Position numbers and translations under genes: made by a program. Shown here in pieces: positions 33,886 to 46,572 of a stretch of DNA of 64,000 nucleotides (position 1 is the stretch's first letter; every line of letters starts with the position of its first letter). The DNA comes from Nymphaea colorata (taxonomy: Eukaryota > Streptophyta > Magnoliopsida > Nymphaeales > Nymphaeaceae). Location of the stretch: positions 10,654,571 through 10,718,570 of the forward strand of contig NC_045151.1 of the NCBI RefSeq assembly GCF_008831285.2, given 5' to 3'. The notes beneath the pieces are model-generated. The model did not search any database, was not told where the DNA came from, and worked only from the letters and a program-made list of their open reading frames with translations.

Positions 33886-34908
33886 CAACCCAAGGAATCT
33901 TCTTAGTTCTTGAGGGTCCTTTGGAAGAGGCCACTGCTCCATGGCAATTAACTTTTCAGGGTCTGCTCCCACACCATCTTTGGACACAATGTGTTCCAAG
34001 TAACCGATCGATGATTGTCCAGAACTACATTTGGACCTCTTGACGAATAAGGTATGCTCCCTTATTACTTGCAAGATGATCCTAAGATGCTCAGCATGCT
34101 CACACACATCCTTACTATAGACTAGGATGTCATCAAAGAATACTAACACAAAGCTCCTGAGGTATCGACAAAAGATGTCATTTATGCATCTTTGGAATGT
34201 AGCTGGGGCATTGGTCAGCCCAAAAGGCATGACTAGGAACTCGTAGTGACCATCGTGGGTTCTGAACGCCATCTTAGATATGTCCCTTTCATCCATTCGA
34301 ATTTGGTGATATCCAGCTTTGAGGACAAATTTAGAAAATATAGACACTCCTTTCAACTCATCAAGCAGTTCATCAATGACCGGTATAGGATGGCAGTTTT
34401 TGACTGTGACATCATTTAGAGCTTTGTAATCTACACAAAACCTCCATGTGTTATCTTTCTTCTTCACGAGGAGTACAGATGAAGAGAAAGGACTAGAACT
34501 AGACCTAATAATGCCCGATTCCTTCATTTCCTTAACTAGTCTTTTTATTTCTGCTTTTTGTGCGTATCCATAATGATAAGGTCTCACACTCACTGGTTCT
34601 GCCCCATTAGTCAGTACAATGGGGTGGTCATAAGTTTGTTGAGGGGGCAACCCTTTGGGTTCCTCAAAGATATCACTGTAATTGCCCAACACTATTTGTA
34701 TCTCACTTGGTATCACCTCTTCAATTTTCTCCTCAACTGCCACATCCTTTGCTACTGACACAAGCCATAAGGCTGGTTGTTGCACAGTAAGACCCGTAAT
34801 GGCTGCTTTTAGCTCCACCGTCGAATTAACAGCTTTGAGGGTAACTTGTCCATCGCCACCCTCTTTAGGAAATTTCATGGTCATTCTAGCGAAGTCCCAT
34901 GAAATCAT
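33881..34908 (-). pseudogene. Chromovirus reverse transcriptase, N-terminal part, cut by the insertion
   Basis: Contains NGAEPVSVRPYHYGYAQKAE, GIIRSSSSPFSSSVLLVKKK, WRFCVDYKALNDVTVKN, a DELKGVSIFSKFVLKAGYHQ segment, LVMPFGLTNAPATFQRC, the catalytic FFDDILVYSK and ELRRFLGLAG. At that point the coding sequence runs into the Ogre-like LTR; the last ~20 residues of the open frame come from LTR sequence. The frame is otherwise open for over 330 codons, a contrast with the decayed parts elsewhere. The remainder is at 6305-6769. Confidence 0.92.
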
Positions 34909-34919
34909 TCATAAAATTT

Positions 34920-35186
34920 CTAACCATGTACCCCAAGGACAACATCCACGCTGCTCAAGGGTACTACTAACAAGTCTACCTTGAATGGCACCTTGTGCAG
35001 CACTAATTCCACATTAGTGCACTTATTGTTGCATGATAGGCTGGCCCCGTTGGCCACTAAGACCTTTAATGGTGGCTGTTCTTCCTTCTCGCAATCAAGC
35101 TCTTTGGCCACATCTTCACTCACGAAGTTGTGAGTAGCTCCTGAGTCTAATAAGACTAGCACACGTCGTCCACTAAGCCTTCCCAA
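34920..35186 (-). pseudogene. Chromovirus aspartic protease, fragment
   Basis: Holds the active-site motif VLLDSGATHNFVSEDVAKEL followed by LKVLVANGASLSC and FKVDLLVVPLSSVDVVLGV, the order expected in gypsy proteases. It is in a different frame from gag and from RT, so frameshifts lie on both sides, and a stop follows VLGVHG before RT. Confidence 0.85.
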
Positions 35187-35349
35187 AACTCACATGGCAT
35201 TAGGCTTATCAGGATCACCTAATAAATGGCATACACTGTCAACGTTACCTATAGACTCTGATGCATCCTCTACTTCTTGAGCGGCTGGATCAATTGCTGG
35301 TGTAGGGGGCTGCTCCTCCTCATCGGAGCTATCTTCAATGACTTCAAAA

Positions 35350-36625
35350 AGTTGAAGCTTCTTGCATTTATGTCACCTCTCATATTTATCCTTACAATAA
35401 AAGTACAACCCCTTAGCGATCATCTCTCCCGGTCTTGCCTACTAATGTAGGTAGTAGGGATTCGGTCTCAGTGTGAGGGTCTAGGCTCTTCTCTCCTAGC
35501 CAGTGGAGGGGGATTCCTAGGTGGGTTAGGCCTTGGCCTACTTGGTTCTGGATATCTTGGGATCTTCTTCAAAGCCATTTTCTTTTTCTTTTTTTCTTCA
35601 ATAATATGTGCTTTGGCGAAACATTCAACCAAGTTTGTACACTTTTCAGTACGCATACTGATTTGGATCTCCTGTTTCAATCCTCCTATGAATGCTGCTA
35701 TGAGTGACTTAGGAGTCCAAGACACCATACTAGCAAGTTTCTCAAATTCACCTTGATAGTCTTGCACAGACGTGGTTTGCTTGAGGTTTTTCAATTCTAT
35801 GTCGTAATCCACATACATGGACTCGCCAAACCTATATTGGGCGGACTCCGTGAAATCATCCCAATCAGTTACTGGTTGGTTTTGCTTTTTCCATCTCCAC
35901 CATCTCTTAGCTTCACCTTCAAAGTGTAGGGATGCTGTTTGAATCCATTCATGCTCAGGAATCATTTGACACATGAAATACTTTTCCACTTGGAAGATCC
36001 AATCTTGCGCCTCTTTGCCATTGAAGCGAGGAAAATCTATCTTCACTAATGGGGTTCTCGGAATATATGGTTGTCTATTCTGTCCTTCTCTATACTCTCT
36101 ATAATCTTTCCATTCTTCTTCTTCCATCCTACGTTGGTTCCTGCTATGTTGACCCATGGGTGGGGGTTGTTACGATTCTTTGTGAGGCTCTCCTTGAGCT
36201 CGTTGCAGCTCTCGATTTTCGTAATCTATTAAACTTGGTTGTCCCTCATATATTCTAGTTCCTACACTATTAGTGCCCATGTGTGTTGCTTGGGCATGGG
36301 GATCAGGTCTAGGGTTTCCTCCTAAGATGCCCTTTCCCTTGTCAGGACTGGGTGGATGATCATATGGGACTTGTCTTCTGGCTTCAAGGTTGATAGACAT
36401 TGACTTGATTATCTCCTTGAGAACGTCTATCTCATTCAACTTATCCAGCTTCTTCTTCTATTCTCCCATTTCTTGACGCATCTGTAACATCTCGTTCTCA
36501 ATGTGAACCATGCGTCCTATGGCATGAGCCTCTGCTTCCAACGTGGATCGCTCATCGTGGCTTGAACTGTGTTCTTCCAGTTCGATTACTTCTGGTGCCA
36601 CGGGTTGCTTGCCTCTCCTCGTCAT
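35350..36625 (-). pseudogene. Chromovirus gag with decayed zinc knuckle
   Basis: Starting at MTRRGKQPVAP (36625), one frame runs through stops at 36458-36460, 36170-36172 and 35468-35470. The N-terminal part is charged and possibly coiled (EMLQMRQEM). The retrotransposon gag domain is at 35468-36060 (VKIDFPRFNGKEAQDWIFQV, EGEAKRWWRWKKQ, LKQTTSVQDYQGEFEKLA). Lys-rich and Pro-rich tails precede the zinc knuckle (35364-35405). There the first Cys is replaced by Tyr (TAC) and a TGA lies just before the His. Confidence 0.85.
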
Positions 36626-36854
36626 GTGGGATAGGTTGTAAATCCCACAAAACACAGATAATAACAACTCAACTTAAACTAGAAAGAACACTGCTCAGCT
36701 AAAGTATTCAAAACCGAAATCAAAGATGTTTGATTTAAACAAAAAACCGAATCTGAAATCAACTGTAACACCAAAACTGAACTACTAAAAGCTGAAATCT
36801 GCAACTAGAATCCAAAAGCCAAATATGAAAAATCTATCTGCTGCACCTCAAGAC
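36626..36854 (-). other. Chromovirus leader
   Basis: Short untranslated stretch between primer binding site and gag start; no feature seen. Confidence 0.6.
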
Positions 36855-36867
36855 GGCTCTGAAACCA
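36855..36867 (-). promoter_or_regulatory. Chromovirus primer binding site (initiator-Met type)
   Basis: Minus strand TGGTTTCAGAGCC differs by one base from TGGTATCAGAGCC, the usual complement of the initiator tRNA-Met 3' end. It sits three bases from the LTR end. Confidence 0.8.
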
Positions 36868-36870
36868 AAT

Positions 36871-39860
36871 TGGTAGGACGTTGCTCCGCAGTAGGGCTAC
36901 ACGCTTTCCTACAGCCGATCCTATCCCCAAGATCTCTTGAGGGCACCTAAAACAAACCTAGAGAAGGCAATAAGACAATGACTCTACCGGGCCGGACTGA
37001 TATCCTGGTACTAAACTTCCCTATGTAAGTGGATACAGGGGCGTGTAAACCCAAATCCCAAGGCTGAATCCTACTACAAAATATGCTAACGTGTGTGAGG
37101 CCAAACAAACACAAATGAATCAAACTACTCTACTGGAAATAAAAAGATGCATCAATCACTAGAAATAAAGCCAATGGAAAAGCTAGTGTTTCGCAGTCGG
37201 GTCTTAGGCCAATAGCCACCGGAAAACTACAAGAACACTAAAACCGAAATGCAAACACTAAACGAAGACGAAGAATCACTCCTTTAAACTGGGTCAGTAG
37301 GGAAGTAGAGAACACGTACCTTACCAAGGCTAGCTTGGTTTACCAACAAAAGAGAGGGATAAATACCAACCGGGTATTACAACAATAGGAAATGAGAAAA
37401 CCAATGTTGGAGAAGGCCAATTGGTGCTGCCGCAATAATCGGCTGCTGGTGGTTCTGAAGTGCCACGGAAGGCCACCTGTCCAATATCCGACAGCGGCCG
37501 ATGCCTTTTGCTGCGGAGGTTGCCAAGCTGCTAGGTTAGATTTGAGTAGAGCTTAGACTGAACCATGGTGTGGCCGGCTAGGGTAGGTTTAGTTCCAATG
37601 AGCTTGGTTAGATTTGACGAGGTTTAAGTAACTCAGGTCTAGTTGACTAGGTCTAGGCTTAGTGGAGGTAGGTCGGGTATGGGTAGGCTAGGTGATAACA
37701 CGCAAGCTTAAGGGTAAAATTGGGATTATGGATTGGGTAGGAAATGGATGAATTGCATGAGATAGGCTAAGGGAAATGACAACTAGGAAGGGATACCAAA
37801 TGTAGGCTAATAGGGACGCACGATTGGACTTAATTCCAGATGTGGACTCTCCTTCCGGTGGGTTAGGTAGGGATGCTTGGGGGTCGGCTTAGAAGCAAAT
37901 GTATGTTGGCGAGGACAGGTGGCTCGAGTTGGCTGAGTCCAAAGGGAGGAGGAGACTGATCTAGGAAAGACGACTCCAACAAATGTGGAGCAAGGAGGGC
38001 GCGCGGCCCACCTCTCGCCCAAATGTGGAGAGGTGGTGTGCGGGTGAGGACTCCTACCAAATGTGGGAGTCCTTGTCTCGTGAGGTGGCTTGGCCACTCT
38101 CTTGGATGCTGGCCACGTGTCCCAAACAAAGGGTGAAGAAATGTAGACGGTCAAGTAAGAATTACCCTTACCAAATGTGACTTGAGGCCAAATGTCCCAA
38201 ATGTGCGCCCGGTCACTAGGAACAGAGAAACCCTAGGCGTGTCCTTCTCTTGCCACATGAATCCCCAAGATTGCCCCTACCAAATGTTGATGCTCCTATG
38301 CTGGTCGAAGGGCAGATGTGTCCACGGCAGGAAGGTTGGCAGGAAGTCCCAAATGAATGCCGGAAATATGGCAGCGATGGCTGGGAAATTCAAAAATTCT
38401 GGTCAGCACTAACCAAACCGATTCTAACTCAGTTTCAACCGGAATTCTTTCTTTCTTTTTCTTTTTTGTGGGCTTTTCTTTTCTTTTCTTTTTCTGCCCT
38501 TTTTCACTGATTTTTCTACCTTTCTTTTCTGTTTTTCTGGTGAGAATTCAGGTAGAACACGAGAATGGTTCTTAACCCCTTTTGAACCAAATATTACCCG
38601 CAAATCAATAGCAATCTTCAAGGAAACATACAAGAAACCTAAGATATCCCTTGTGACTCGTAAGAGCTAGTTTAGGAGGAGTTTCTACCGTGGAATTAGG
38701 CTGAAACTCACAGCTGAGACCGTGGTATTCAATCCAATTCGTTGGCCGAACTTTGACCTAAATTAACACAACAATGTTGCACAATTTCAACCTATGATTC
38801 CAACGTACTAACCTCTAAAATGCTGATGTTGTCGTATGTTGCCAACCGTGAGGAGTTGCAGCCTTCCCTTGGACGAATCTGGCCTCTAACCTCCACTTGT
38901 GGTGTATGAAGGCTGCACCGTTGTTCGCCGGAATTGAAGTGGGGAATCCATGGTTTGATGAAGACGCAAGGGCCGAGGCACACCTTGGATTCTTCAGCCA
39001 CCAAGCCGTCGGTCGAGGGGGTTGAGGAAGTGACCACGAAATGGGAGAAGATGGAGGAAAGACCGTCGGGTTCTAAGAGAGATGCGTGAGGGAGAAAGGG
39101 GCCAGCCGCCGCCGACGAGTGAGAGGGGATTAAGAAGAGGAAGAGAGGGGCGAGAGAGAGAGAGAGGAGACGAGAGGAGAGAGAGTGCTAGGACTCAAAT
39201 GAAATCTTATTTCTCGAATTGCATGCGGAATTCAAATTACACAATGTTTAAATAATCTCCTAAGTGACTCGGTTCACAGATGGATCGAACCGGTTCACTA
39301 CTACTCAAAGCAAATGACTCGAGATGCAATCTTTCTTGGTCCACACAACTTGAATTAAAATGCACAAGCAAATGAATATGTAAAATTAGGCGTGATGCCC
39401 CTTCTAATGGAATAAACCCTTGCGCTTGTGAGGCGCAATGTGGGGGACTTGTCTGGGTTGCCGTGTAGACTTTGGATTTCCCATGAACCAGCTCGGCCTA
39501 CTTCGGCTAAGTCAAGGCCAGCCGAGACTCCTACCTATGCTCGCCTTAGACTGCCTCTAAAGACTTGGATCTTGACCGACACTAGGTTGGACTAGGCCTA
39601 AACCGGAGGTAACACTTTCAATTTGGCCTTCTGTAGTAGGATCTGCTCCAAAGTTATGGTCTTCTCTTGGTGTATCCGGACCTAGAGCTTTTGCATCTCC
39701 CGCCTCGCCACCCACTGTTTGTGCGCTAAGTCCAGGTTTATTCTCACTAACTGCCGTAGTGCCTTGCTTGACTTGTAATTCAAGCTTATCAGCCCTGGCT
39801 TGACTGCTCTCGCCGTGCTCAAACATGCTTCTAGGAGGAGGTCTAGGTTGACCCGTATCA
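36871..39860 (-). repeat. Chromovirus 5' LTR
   Basis: 2990 bp, plus-strand ends TGGTAGG and GTATCA. Homologous to 1566-4803 but without ~250 bp of GC-rich sequence (compare the join near 37535). It carries the same CAAATGT cluster and a GA-rich stretch at about 39134-39187. Confidence 0.9.
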
Positions 39861-40970
39861 ACTTGGAAAGTATTTGAAAAAAAAATCTTTATGAGAATTT
39901 GCATTTTTAAAGCACTTTCACTAACCAGAACACTTTAAAATGATAAAAATGAGAATTTGAACATGACATTATGGAAAATACATAGCACTTCGAGTCACTA
40001 TATAAACATATTAAAAAAATCTAGACAAACCATTATGTCCACAATACAAAAAAGCAAACAAGTCCATTTCTCGTTTCTTATATAGTTGTTACAGAGGCAG
40101 AGCAAGAAAATTCTAGCTAAAGGGCACCAAATATAAAAAATTTAAATTTGAAGGGACACGAACATGTAAGTATGGCCAGTGGTAGAATCAATGTTTTTTC
40201 GGTCAGCAACAAGTGTTTTTATTCTTTTAAGAGTTCTTTTTTAAGGGCATCAACCAACTGAAGCACAGGTAATTCTATCACGCTTAGCTGAAAAGGAAAA
40301 TACTTAAGTACCTTACTTAAGTAGTGACTCCTAATGGATCAATGAGCAGATCTATAGTAATATTGAGACAATTCAATCAATATTTACGCGATCAGCAAGA
40401 AGATCATTGATAACACAATACTAACACACAATAAGGCCTGACTTTATTGACGTACTTAAACTAAACTTATTTCTTCACCACTGTTTATTAAACACTTGAT
40501 TTTCTTCTTCCTTATAATAAATTTTTCTATTGCCTCGAGGGAGATTCACTCTCTTATTTGAGGTTCCATTCTTGAAGGATCTAAGCAAAGACAAACCGGC
40601 TACAAATATCGAAATTCATAATTAGTCTATCATATGACTTAACAATTTCACTACAAACAATAAATCAACTATTTAAAGCTACTCATCATCTAAACGAAAA
40701 AGAAAGCAATGAATCAGTCATACTAAAATCTGCTCGCCAGGATGCAAACTCTAATCAATTCGGTCTTCGGGAATGTCAGCATGTATGGTTTCACATGCCA
40801 GCCACCTATTAGAACCAACAATATGTACTTATTTATAAATTCATATTCTAAAAAAAATCCCAATCTACAGTGACCTCCATCCCCCCTTTTGTTCAGTGGT
40901 ATATCAAAAACCAAATTTGACTTACCGCCTACATCATCCACTGCAAATTTTCGTAAGGGGCCCCTTGTGG
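39861..40970. other. Intergenic, AT-rich
   Basis: No gene seen. At about 40095-40170 there is a fragment (CAGAGGCAGAGCAAG...AAAGGGCACC) resembling an end of the hAT-like MITE family found at 41636 and 55727, but without a matching second end. Confidence 0.5.
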
Positions 40971-41096
<126 letters not shown>

Positions 41097-41108
41097 CGAG
41101 GTAGATAA

Positions 41109-41299
41109 CGGGGGTAGAGCCAATGGGGGCCTGCAGAGGGCCGGGTCCCCCACCCAATTTTTTTTTTAAATTACATGTAGATTTTTAAAAAGTTCATTTA
41201 TCCTATATAAAACTTTTGAAAAATTATATTTTCGTGCCTGTTAAATTTTTGAAACTATATTTCGGGCCTTCTCATGAAATTTTTTTGACTCTGCCCTTG
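41109..41299. mobile_element. hAT-like MITE, copy 1
   Basis: Starts CGGGGGTAGAGCCAATGG and ends GACTCTGCCCTTG, inverted-repeat ends like the copies at 41636 and 55727. The interior shares the TTTTGAAAAATTATATTTTCGTGCC type of sequence with the 55727 copy. No clear 8-bp duplication, perhaps because the left end abuts the microsatellite. Confidence 0.55.
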
Positions 41300-41627
41300 A
41301 TAGCTATGTCGTCTCCCTCGTCTGTGACTGTTACTTTTCTCGTTTGGGGGAACTCTGCTTCTAAGCCGATGGGGTTCTTAAGGGAAATAGGGGAGTATAA
41401 ACCAACAGAATAGTAGTAGAAAAGAGTTGGAGAGAGAAAGAAAGAGGTTTGGCATCTTTTAATTTGGTCATAGCCAATATTTGTTATTTTTATTTTTTGA
41501 TTTAAACAGATAGAGGAAAAAAAAAAGAAGTATCACAACGCAATAGGAATTGCGTATTTAGCTAGCCTAATTGTATTACGAAGCATTTTTCCCATACACA
41601 CATATACATGGGCCCTATTACAATTCT
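41300..41627. other. Intergenic
   Basis: No gene or repeat family recognised; an A-rich run lies at about 41516-41528. Confidence 0.5.
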
Positions 41628-41635
41628 GTACTCAC

Positions 41636-41840
41636 CAAGGGCGGAGGCAGGTATGGGTAATGTGCAGATAATTGCCCATACGGACCCACAAAAAATTCGT
41701 ATTCTCACAGACCGATAAAAATTCATATTCTCATATAGATATTTCAGGAAAGATGTTCTTGTTTACATATTTTTGCTTCTTAAAAATTTAAAATTTTATA
41801 ACTAGTGTCCCTTAACGAGAATTTATTGGCTCCACCCCTG
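41636..41840. mobile_element. hAT-like MITE, copy 2
   Basis: Ends CAAGGGCGGAGGCAGG and, reverse-complemented, CAGGGGTGGAGCCAAT. Flanked by GTACTCAC (41628-41635) and GTACCCAC (41841-41848), an 8-bp target duplication with one mismatch, as hAT transposons make. 205 bp, no coding capacity. Confidence 0.7.
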
Positions 41841-41848
41841 GTACCCAC

Positions 41849-42298
41849 TCTTTTAAAATTTATTATGTCTGCACCTGCACTGGCTATGGTACGTACACTC
41901 ATGCTGGAACCCGCATGACTTTGCAACATAACATTACCTTGGTCAATAACATCACAAAAGAATTTGATAACATGTTACTCCTAACATTGGAAAAAAAATT
42001 CTACTGTAAATATTTTGAATAAAATTTCATGTTATTATGTTAACATGTTACTCCTAACATAGAGAAAGCATTGAAAAGTTCACTAAGGGAGGAGGCACAC
42101 ACACACACACAACTCTTACAAAAGCTTAGTAGCAGTAGGCAGTAGCAACTTGAAGACTGATGAGGGATAACACAATCTGCAACTCATTCGAATCATGTCA
42201 CGTGTGCGTCCGCTGGTTTCCATGGGCAGGTACTTGAAAGATGCATGAATTTGAAGACCCTCTATCCATCCATGGGGGTGGACACATGCAAAACCCAC
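41849..42298. other. Intergenic
   Basis: No gene seen. AACATGTTACTCCTAACAT occurs twice (about 41968 and 42043), and a (CA)n run lies at 42096-42110. Confidence 0.5.
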
Positions 42299-42303
42299 AT
42301 ATG

Positions 42304-42650
42304 TGTCTGAGCCCTATCTCTACATCTTGTAATTGCAAGATGGCCCTATTACAGTTACATGATTAAATAAAAAAACTGCCCATTAATTGAGAAAATTAAT
42401 CTCTTTGGCTGGAACCATCCGTTGCTGGGCATTGGGAAAACCTAGGAGGCGGTTTATAAAAGCCCAACTTATCCTCTGCATAGGGTTGATCAACATGATT
42501 AACCAAGTCTACGCCTCCTAGAAGCAAACCCATGAAAATATCTGTTCTTGTTTCCTTTTTTTCCTCTCTCCCATTTTTGTTGTTGTGCAGGATTAAGTTG
42601 AGTAAAAACTTGTGCATAGAGATCTTGGGCTGAACATCAAAGTGCCAACA
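42304..42650 (+). repeat. 5' LTR of the non-autonomous element
   Basis: 347 bp, TGTCTGAGCC...GTGCCAACA. Near its start it lacks about 12 bases (GGATAGTGGCC region) present in the partner. A TATAAA box is at 42455-42460. Confidence 0.85.
42455..42460 (+). promoter_or_regulatory. TATA box of the 5' LTR
   Basis: GGTTTATAAAAGCCC; the partner LTR has GTCTATAAATGCCC with TATAAAT at 48021. RNA would start about 30 bases downstream. Confidence 0.55.
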
Positions 42651-42651
42651 T

Positions 42652-42664
42652 TGGTATCAGAGCC
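42652..42664 (+). promoter_or_regulatory. Primer binding site (initiator-Met)
   Basis: TGGTATCAGAGCC, one base after the LTR end; the exact canonical plant initiator-tRNA-Met complement. Confidence 0.93.
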
Positions 42665-43149
42665 TTGTTTGTAGAATTTCCTGTAAGTGAAATCCGAACC
42701 CTATGGTGCATGTGATGCACATATCATGCTGTTTTTGAACATCTTTCATGAATATCAAAGCGACTGAAAATTAGACATGAATGCATAAAGCATGCTAGTT
42801 TCCTGATTGATTCAAGATACTATATAGCGATCTGTTCCATAGTTGTTCTTTTGTATCCCTGCGAGAGACAGAGAACAGAGTCGTCCTCTTGACCAGAGCG
42901 TGATTAACTGTTGAAACAAAGTTTTTTCACCCGCTAGTCACAGGTCCTGATTGTTCTGTAAGAACCTTCGACAGAGGTACATAAATTTCAGATCTTGAAA
43001 AGAACATCGACGAAGGGAAGAAACACCCCTGTCCAGAATTCTGGTAGCAGACTCAAAAAAAAAAAAAAGGATATTAGAACCCTCATCGAGGGTCTGGCTT
43101 GGTAGCACGCACATTATGAGAGAGGGAGTTTACCTCTACTGTTTTTCCC

Positions 43150-43440
43150 TTTTTTTTTATGCTTGAGCAGAGACCCTACTCGAAAGGGGAACGGCCACCA
43201 CCATGGCCGGCGGTGGGCCTCTCACTTACGGGAGAAGTGGCTGCCGGCAGAGGAAAGGGATGAGCAGAGGGAGCAGAGTGCGGGTTCTCTGAGAACGAGC
43301 AGAGGGGTTTCATCTGCTCGCTGCTTGCCGGAAGAAGCAGGGTCATTCTCTGAAGTGGCAGGAGCATCTCCTCGCGATAATGGCGTAAATCGGCCAGAGG
43401 TGGCGGAGGTGCGGCGGGCGAAACTCTAGCAAAGGGCTCT
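43150..43440 (+). other. GC-rich leader segment
   Basis: An island of high GC in an AT-rich element, with an open frame 43163-43429 (88 codons) and an ATG in good context (CACCACCATGGCC near 43203) in another frame that closes after about 30 codons. Neither product resembles a known family. It could be structured leader RNA or a captured fragment. Confidence 0.35.
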
Positions 43441-44679
43441 CGCGAGAGGAGAGAGAGTATCGAGCGAGAAAAATGAAGAAAACATGAGTTGAGGGATTTT
43501 ATAAACTTAAATTGAAATTACGGATTTCGTCCACCAATTTCGCATAATTTTCAAAAAAGCTGTCATATTTTTTAAGTACTAATGCCGCAGCCTTTTTGCT
43601 GAAAACTTTTTTAGAAAGAGGCTTGCGAAAGTTTATTTTGGTGAAAACCTAGAATTTTATATGAAATTACGTTATGATACCCACAGTTATTATAAATTGC
43701 TGAAAGAGGGTTCTAGGAAATTGTTTTACAATTTCGATGAAAAACAGAGTTTTTATGTAAAATTGCATATAGGTACCACTCCTGCTTATCAAAATTGCAG
43801 AAAAAAGGTTGTGAAAATAACTTTGAAAATGGGAAGGGAAACTCGTGGTTTAAAAATTTAATATTAAGTTTTCCTTGTTTTAAATGATACCATAGAATGT
43901 TATTGAAGATCTTCTGATATATTATTCGCCTTGTTGCTCTCAATGTATTATTGTTCTATACTTGCCATGGAATGAATTTAGAAACCACTTCAAGAGTGGG
44001 AGCCTCAGAACTGGCGAAAACTGAAAAATGGTTAGCAACATATTTGTATGTTTATGCAATTTTGTTATTTTGTGCATACATGACCCAATGGTGGCATAAA
44101 CCTAGTGTTTCTACACTAACTAAAATCATATTTGGATATGGATATTATGTTGAAACACGTTTATATTGGATTTGAATTTGGATCCTTTTGTTGATATCAT
44201 TATGTTTGGATCCACATTGGATTGATCTGAATTTCAATAACCATTGAATTTTTGTTTTGGATCTAATCGTACTTAAGATCCATATTTGTATTCAGTTGAG
44301 ATGATGACATATTCAGATCTGAATTGGTTTGGACTTGGTTAAAATCCATATCCTATTTATATTGGTTCAAATATGCTATTATGCATGCCTTATGGATAAT
44401 TTGTCATCAGTTTGGCTCCATGATGATATTAGTTTTGATCAAAATTTTGTTTTATACATCCATTTAGTTGTTGAATTTAGATCTCACACTAAACGTTGCA
44501 CTCTTTTGGAGCATGTTCTGATTTGACTTGTTCAAGATCTATATCTTGTTTATATTAGATCCAAACATGTTATGATGAACATTGATTTTTAGATATAATA
44601 GTTTTACGAGTTGTACATTTTCAATGTGAGTAGCACTAGAGTGCTAAAAGATGAATTTCTTTTGCTTTTTATGAAAGAA

Positions 44680-45960
44680 TATATGATAAGAGGTGTAAAT
44701 CAATACTCTTAGACATGGTGAGATCTATATAGCATTGTGCTAGGTTCAAGATAAATTTTGATCTAGATTAACTTGGCTGGATCATTGGCTCCAAATACTC
44801 GTACTTACACTGAATACAATGTATCATCATGTTCGGCTTTTGTAAGGTAAGACTCTTAAACATGATGCAATCCATATTAATGAAATATTTTATTTGAAGA
44901 TCTGTTGTACTATAAGTTCTAGTACATAAAATTTTATTTGCCCTTATCAAAGATGGCTAGCACATATGAATTCAAATCATTCTAAAGTGCTATTGAACAA
45001 GGTTTTATTTACTCCATTGATGAGGTGAACTTGTTTTAAATGTATGTTCAAGAGGTGTAATGTAACACTCTTGAACTGAAACCCATATGAGTTTGAATGT
45101 CTTTATGTGGAGACTTGTTTTATTTGCTCATAAGGGTGATGGGTTAGTATGGATACAGACATGCATCATCGCAAGGTAAAGAAATTTTTCTTGTTTCACC
45201 TTATTCAAGAATTGGGCTATTGTTTTGCTCCAAACATGGTTGTTGAAATCATGTTGTACAATATTTCATATGGATTATTTGTGTTTTTAAATTCAGATTA
45301 GTTGTATTATAGATATTGCTGGTTTGATCCAAATTTTTATATTTGAACTGATAAAATCCACATTACATAAAGTTTAGCTTCAGATCTAAACTGACTTGTG
45401 TGGATATGTGAAAAAGAAAAAAAAAATCATATCCTGTTTGCTTTAATTCCAATATATGTTATCATGTTTGTTTTTGGATATGATCATATTGTAATATGTG
45501 TTGCAATTCTAGATCCAAAGGTTATTTTGAAGAATTATTTAATAAAGCTTCATTTATTTCTCTTTCTTATGAAAATGAATTTGTTTTTAATGCAAGCTCA
45601 AGAGGTGTAATATAACAGCTCTTGAACCTAAATTCATATTGACAAGAATGTATTTATTTGAAGCTTTATAGTACTAAAGTGTCAATACATGATAACTAAT
45701 TTTTCTCAAAAGAGAGATGAGTCAGCAATGATCCAAATATGGTTATTGAATCGTATTGTATAATATTTCAAAGAGGATCATGTGTTTTAAATTTATATCA
45801 GTAGTATTGTTGATATTACTATATGTTATTTGTTCATTTGTGGATCGAACTATGTTAGCATGCTACTAAGCAAGTTCTTGTTTGAGAATGAATTTGATGT
45901 TAATATTTACCATAAAGTGTAATATAACACTCATGAATATCATGAAAACCACACTAATTA
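44680..45960 (+). repeat. Degenerate long repeats in the element interior
   Basis: AGGTGTAA-TAACACTCTTGAA-like segments recur near 44690, 45050, 45598 and 45915. A second shared block (GTTGTACAATATTTCATATGG at 45253 and GTATTGTATAATATTTCAAAG at 45751) follows two of them at similar distances, pointing to an old ~500 bp duplication. Confidence 0.5.
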
Positions 45961-46179
45961 GATCCACATTGAGATCTTTGGAGATCAGAATGCATGTCAA
46001 GTGCAGATCTAAAAATTAAAGAATATGTTTACAAATACATGTGTATTGAATACCTAAATAAAAGTATGGTATATGATGTTTTTATGCATAAGATTGATGT
46101 GTTCGAATAACAATAACAAATAAAATAATCCAGTGGAAGATCATAACGATCTACTAGAAGATCTGATTTATTCAGAGAA

Positions 46180-46572
46180 TCAGTCTGTTAATGAACCGAC
46201 TGGGGATCAGTTTGGTAATGAACCAACTGAGCATGAATTGTCTAAGAAACAGTTTGGTAATGAACCGACTAGGGGACAGTTTGGTAATGAACCAACTGAG
46301 CAAGGAACAGTCTGGTAATGAACCGACTGGGGATCAGTTTGGTAATGAACTAGCTGAGCATGAATTGTCTGAGAAATAGTCTGGTAATGAACCAACTGAG
46401 CAAGGAACAGTTTGGTAATGAACCGAATGAGGAACAGTTTAGTAATGAACTAATTGATCAAGATTCTTTTGAATATCAGTCTGATAATGAACCGATTGGA
46501 GAACAGTTTGATAATGAACCAACTAATCAAGATACATTTGAGGATCAGTCTGGTAATGAACCGACTGGGTAA
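46180..46572 (+). repeat. Coding-like minisatellite (QFGNEPT repeats)
   Basis: More than ten copies of a core like CAGTTTGGTAATGAACCGACT with 10-25 bp variable spacers. In one frame the repeats read GNEPT, followed by G-D-Q-F, E-H-E-L-S or similar, for tens of residues. Two stray copies lie at 46756-46802. Some units contain the same one-base insertion (CAAGGAACAG), so that change predates unit duplication. Recent stops break the frame. Confidence 0.8.

Larger units (their letters stand above)
1566..39860 (-). mobile_element. Ty3/gypsy chromovirus (Tekay/Del-like), split by a nested element
   Basis: A full-length but decayed LTR retrotransposon on the minus strand. The 5' LTR is at 36871-39860 and the 3' LTR at 1566-4803. 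The initiator-Met-type primer binding site is at 36855-36867, and the polypurine tract at 4804-4817. Flanks are ACTTT (1561-1565) and ACTTG (39861-39865), an imperfect 5-bp target duplication. Domain order is gag, zinc knuckle, protease, RT, RNase H, integrase, chromodomain relic. The RT gene is broken by the Ogre-like element at 6775-33880. Without that insert and its duplicated site the element is about 11.2 kb, which fits long-LTR chromoviruses. The two LTRs differ by roughly 5% in a 150 bp stretch compared by eye, so it is older than the inserted element. The clade name rests on the chromodomain relic and LTR length, not on a tree. Confidence 0.9.

Noticed and set aside
43163-43429. 88-codon GC-rich frame as a captured gene
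   Set aside because: No recognisable domain; kept only as a leader segment with uncertain meaning.
46190-46572. CRISPR-like array
   Set aside because: Repeats are diverged, spacers are related to each other, and the context is a plant retroelement; it is a minisatellite.
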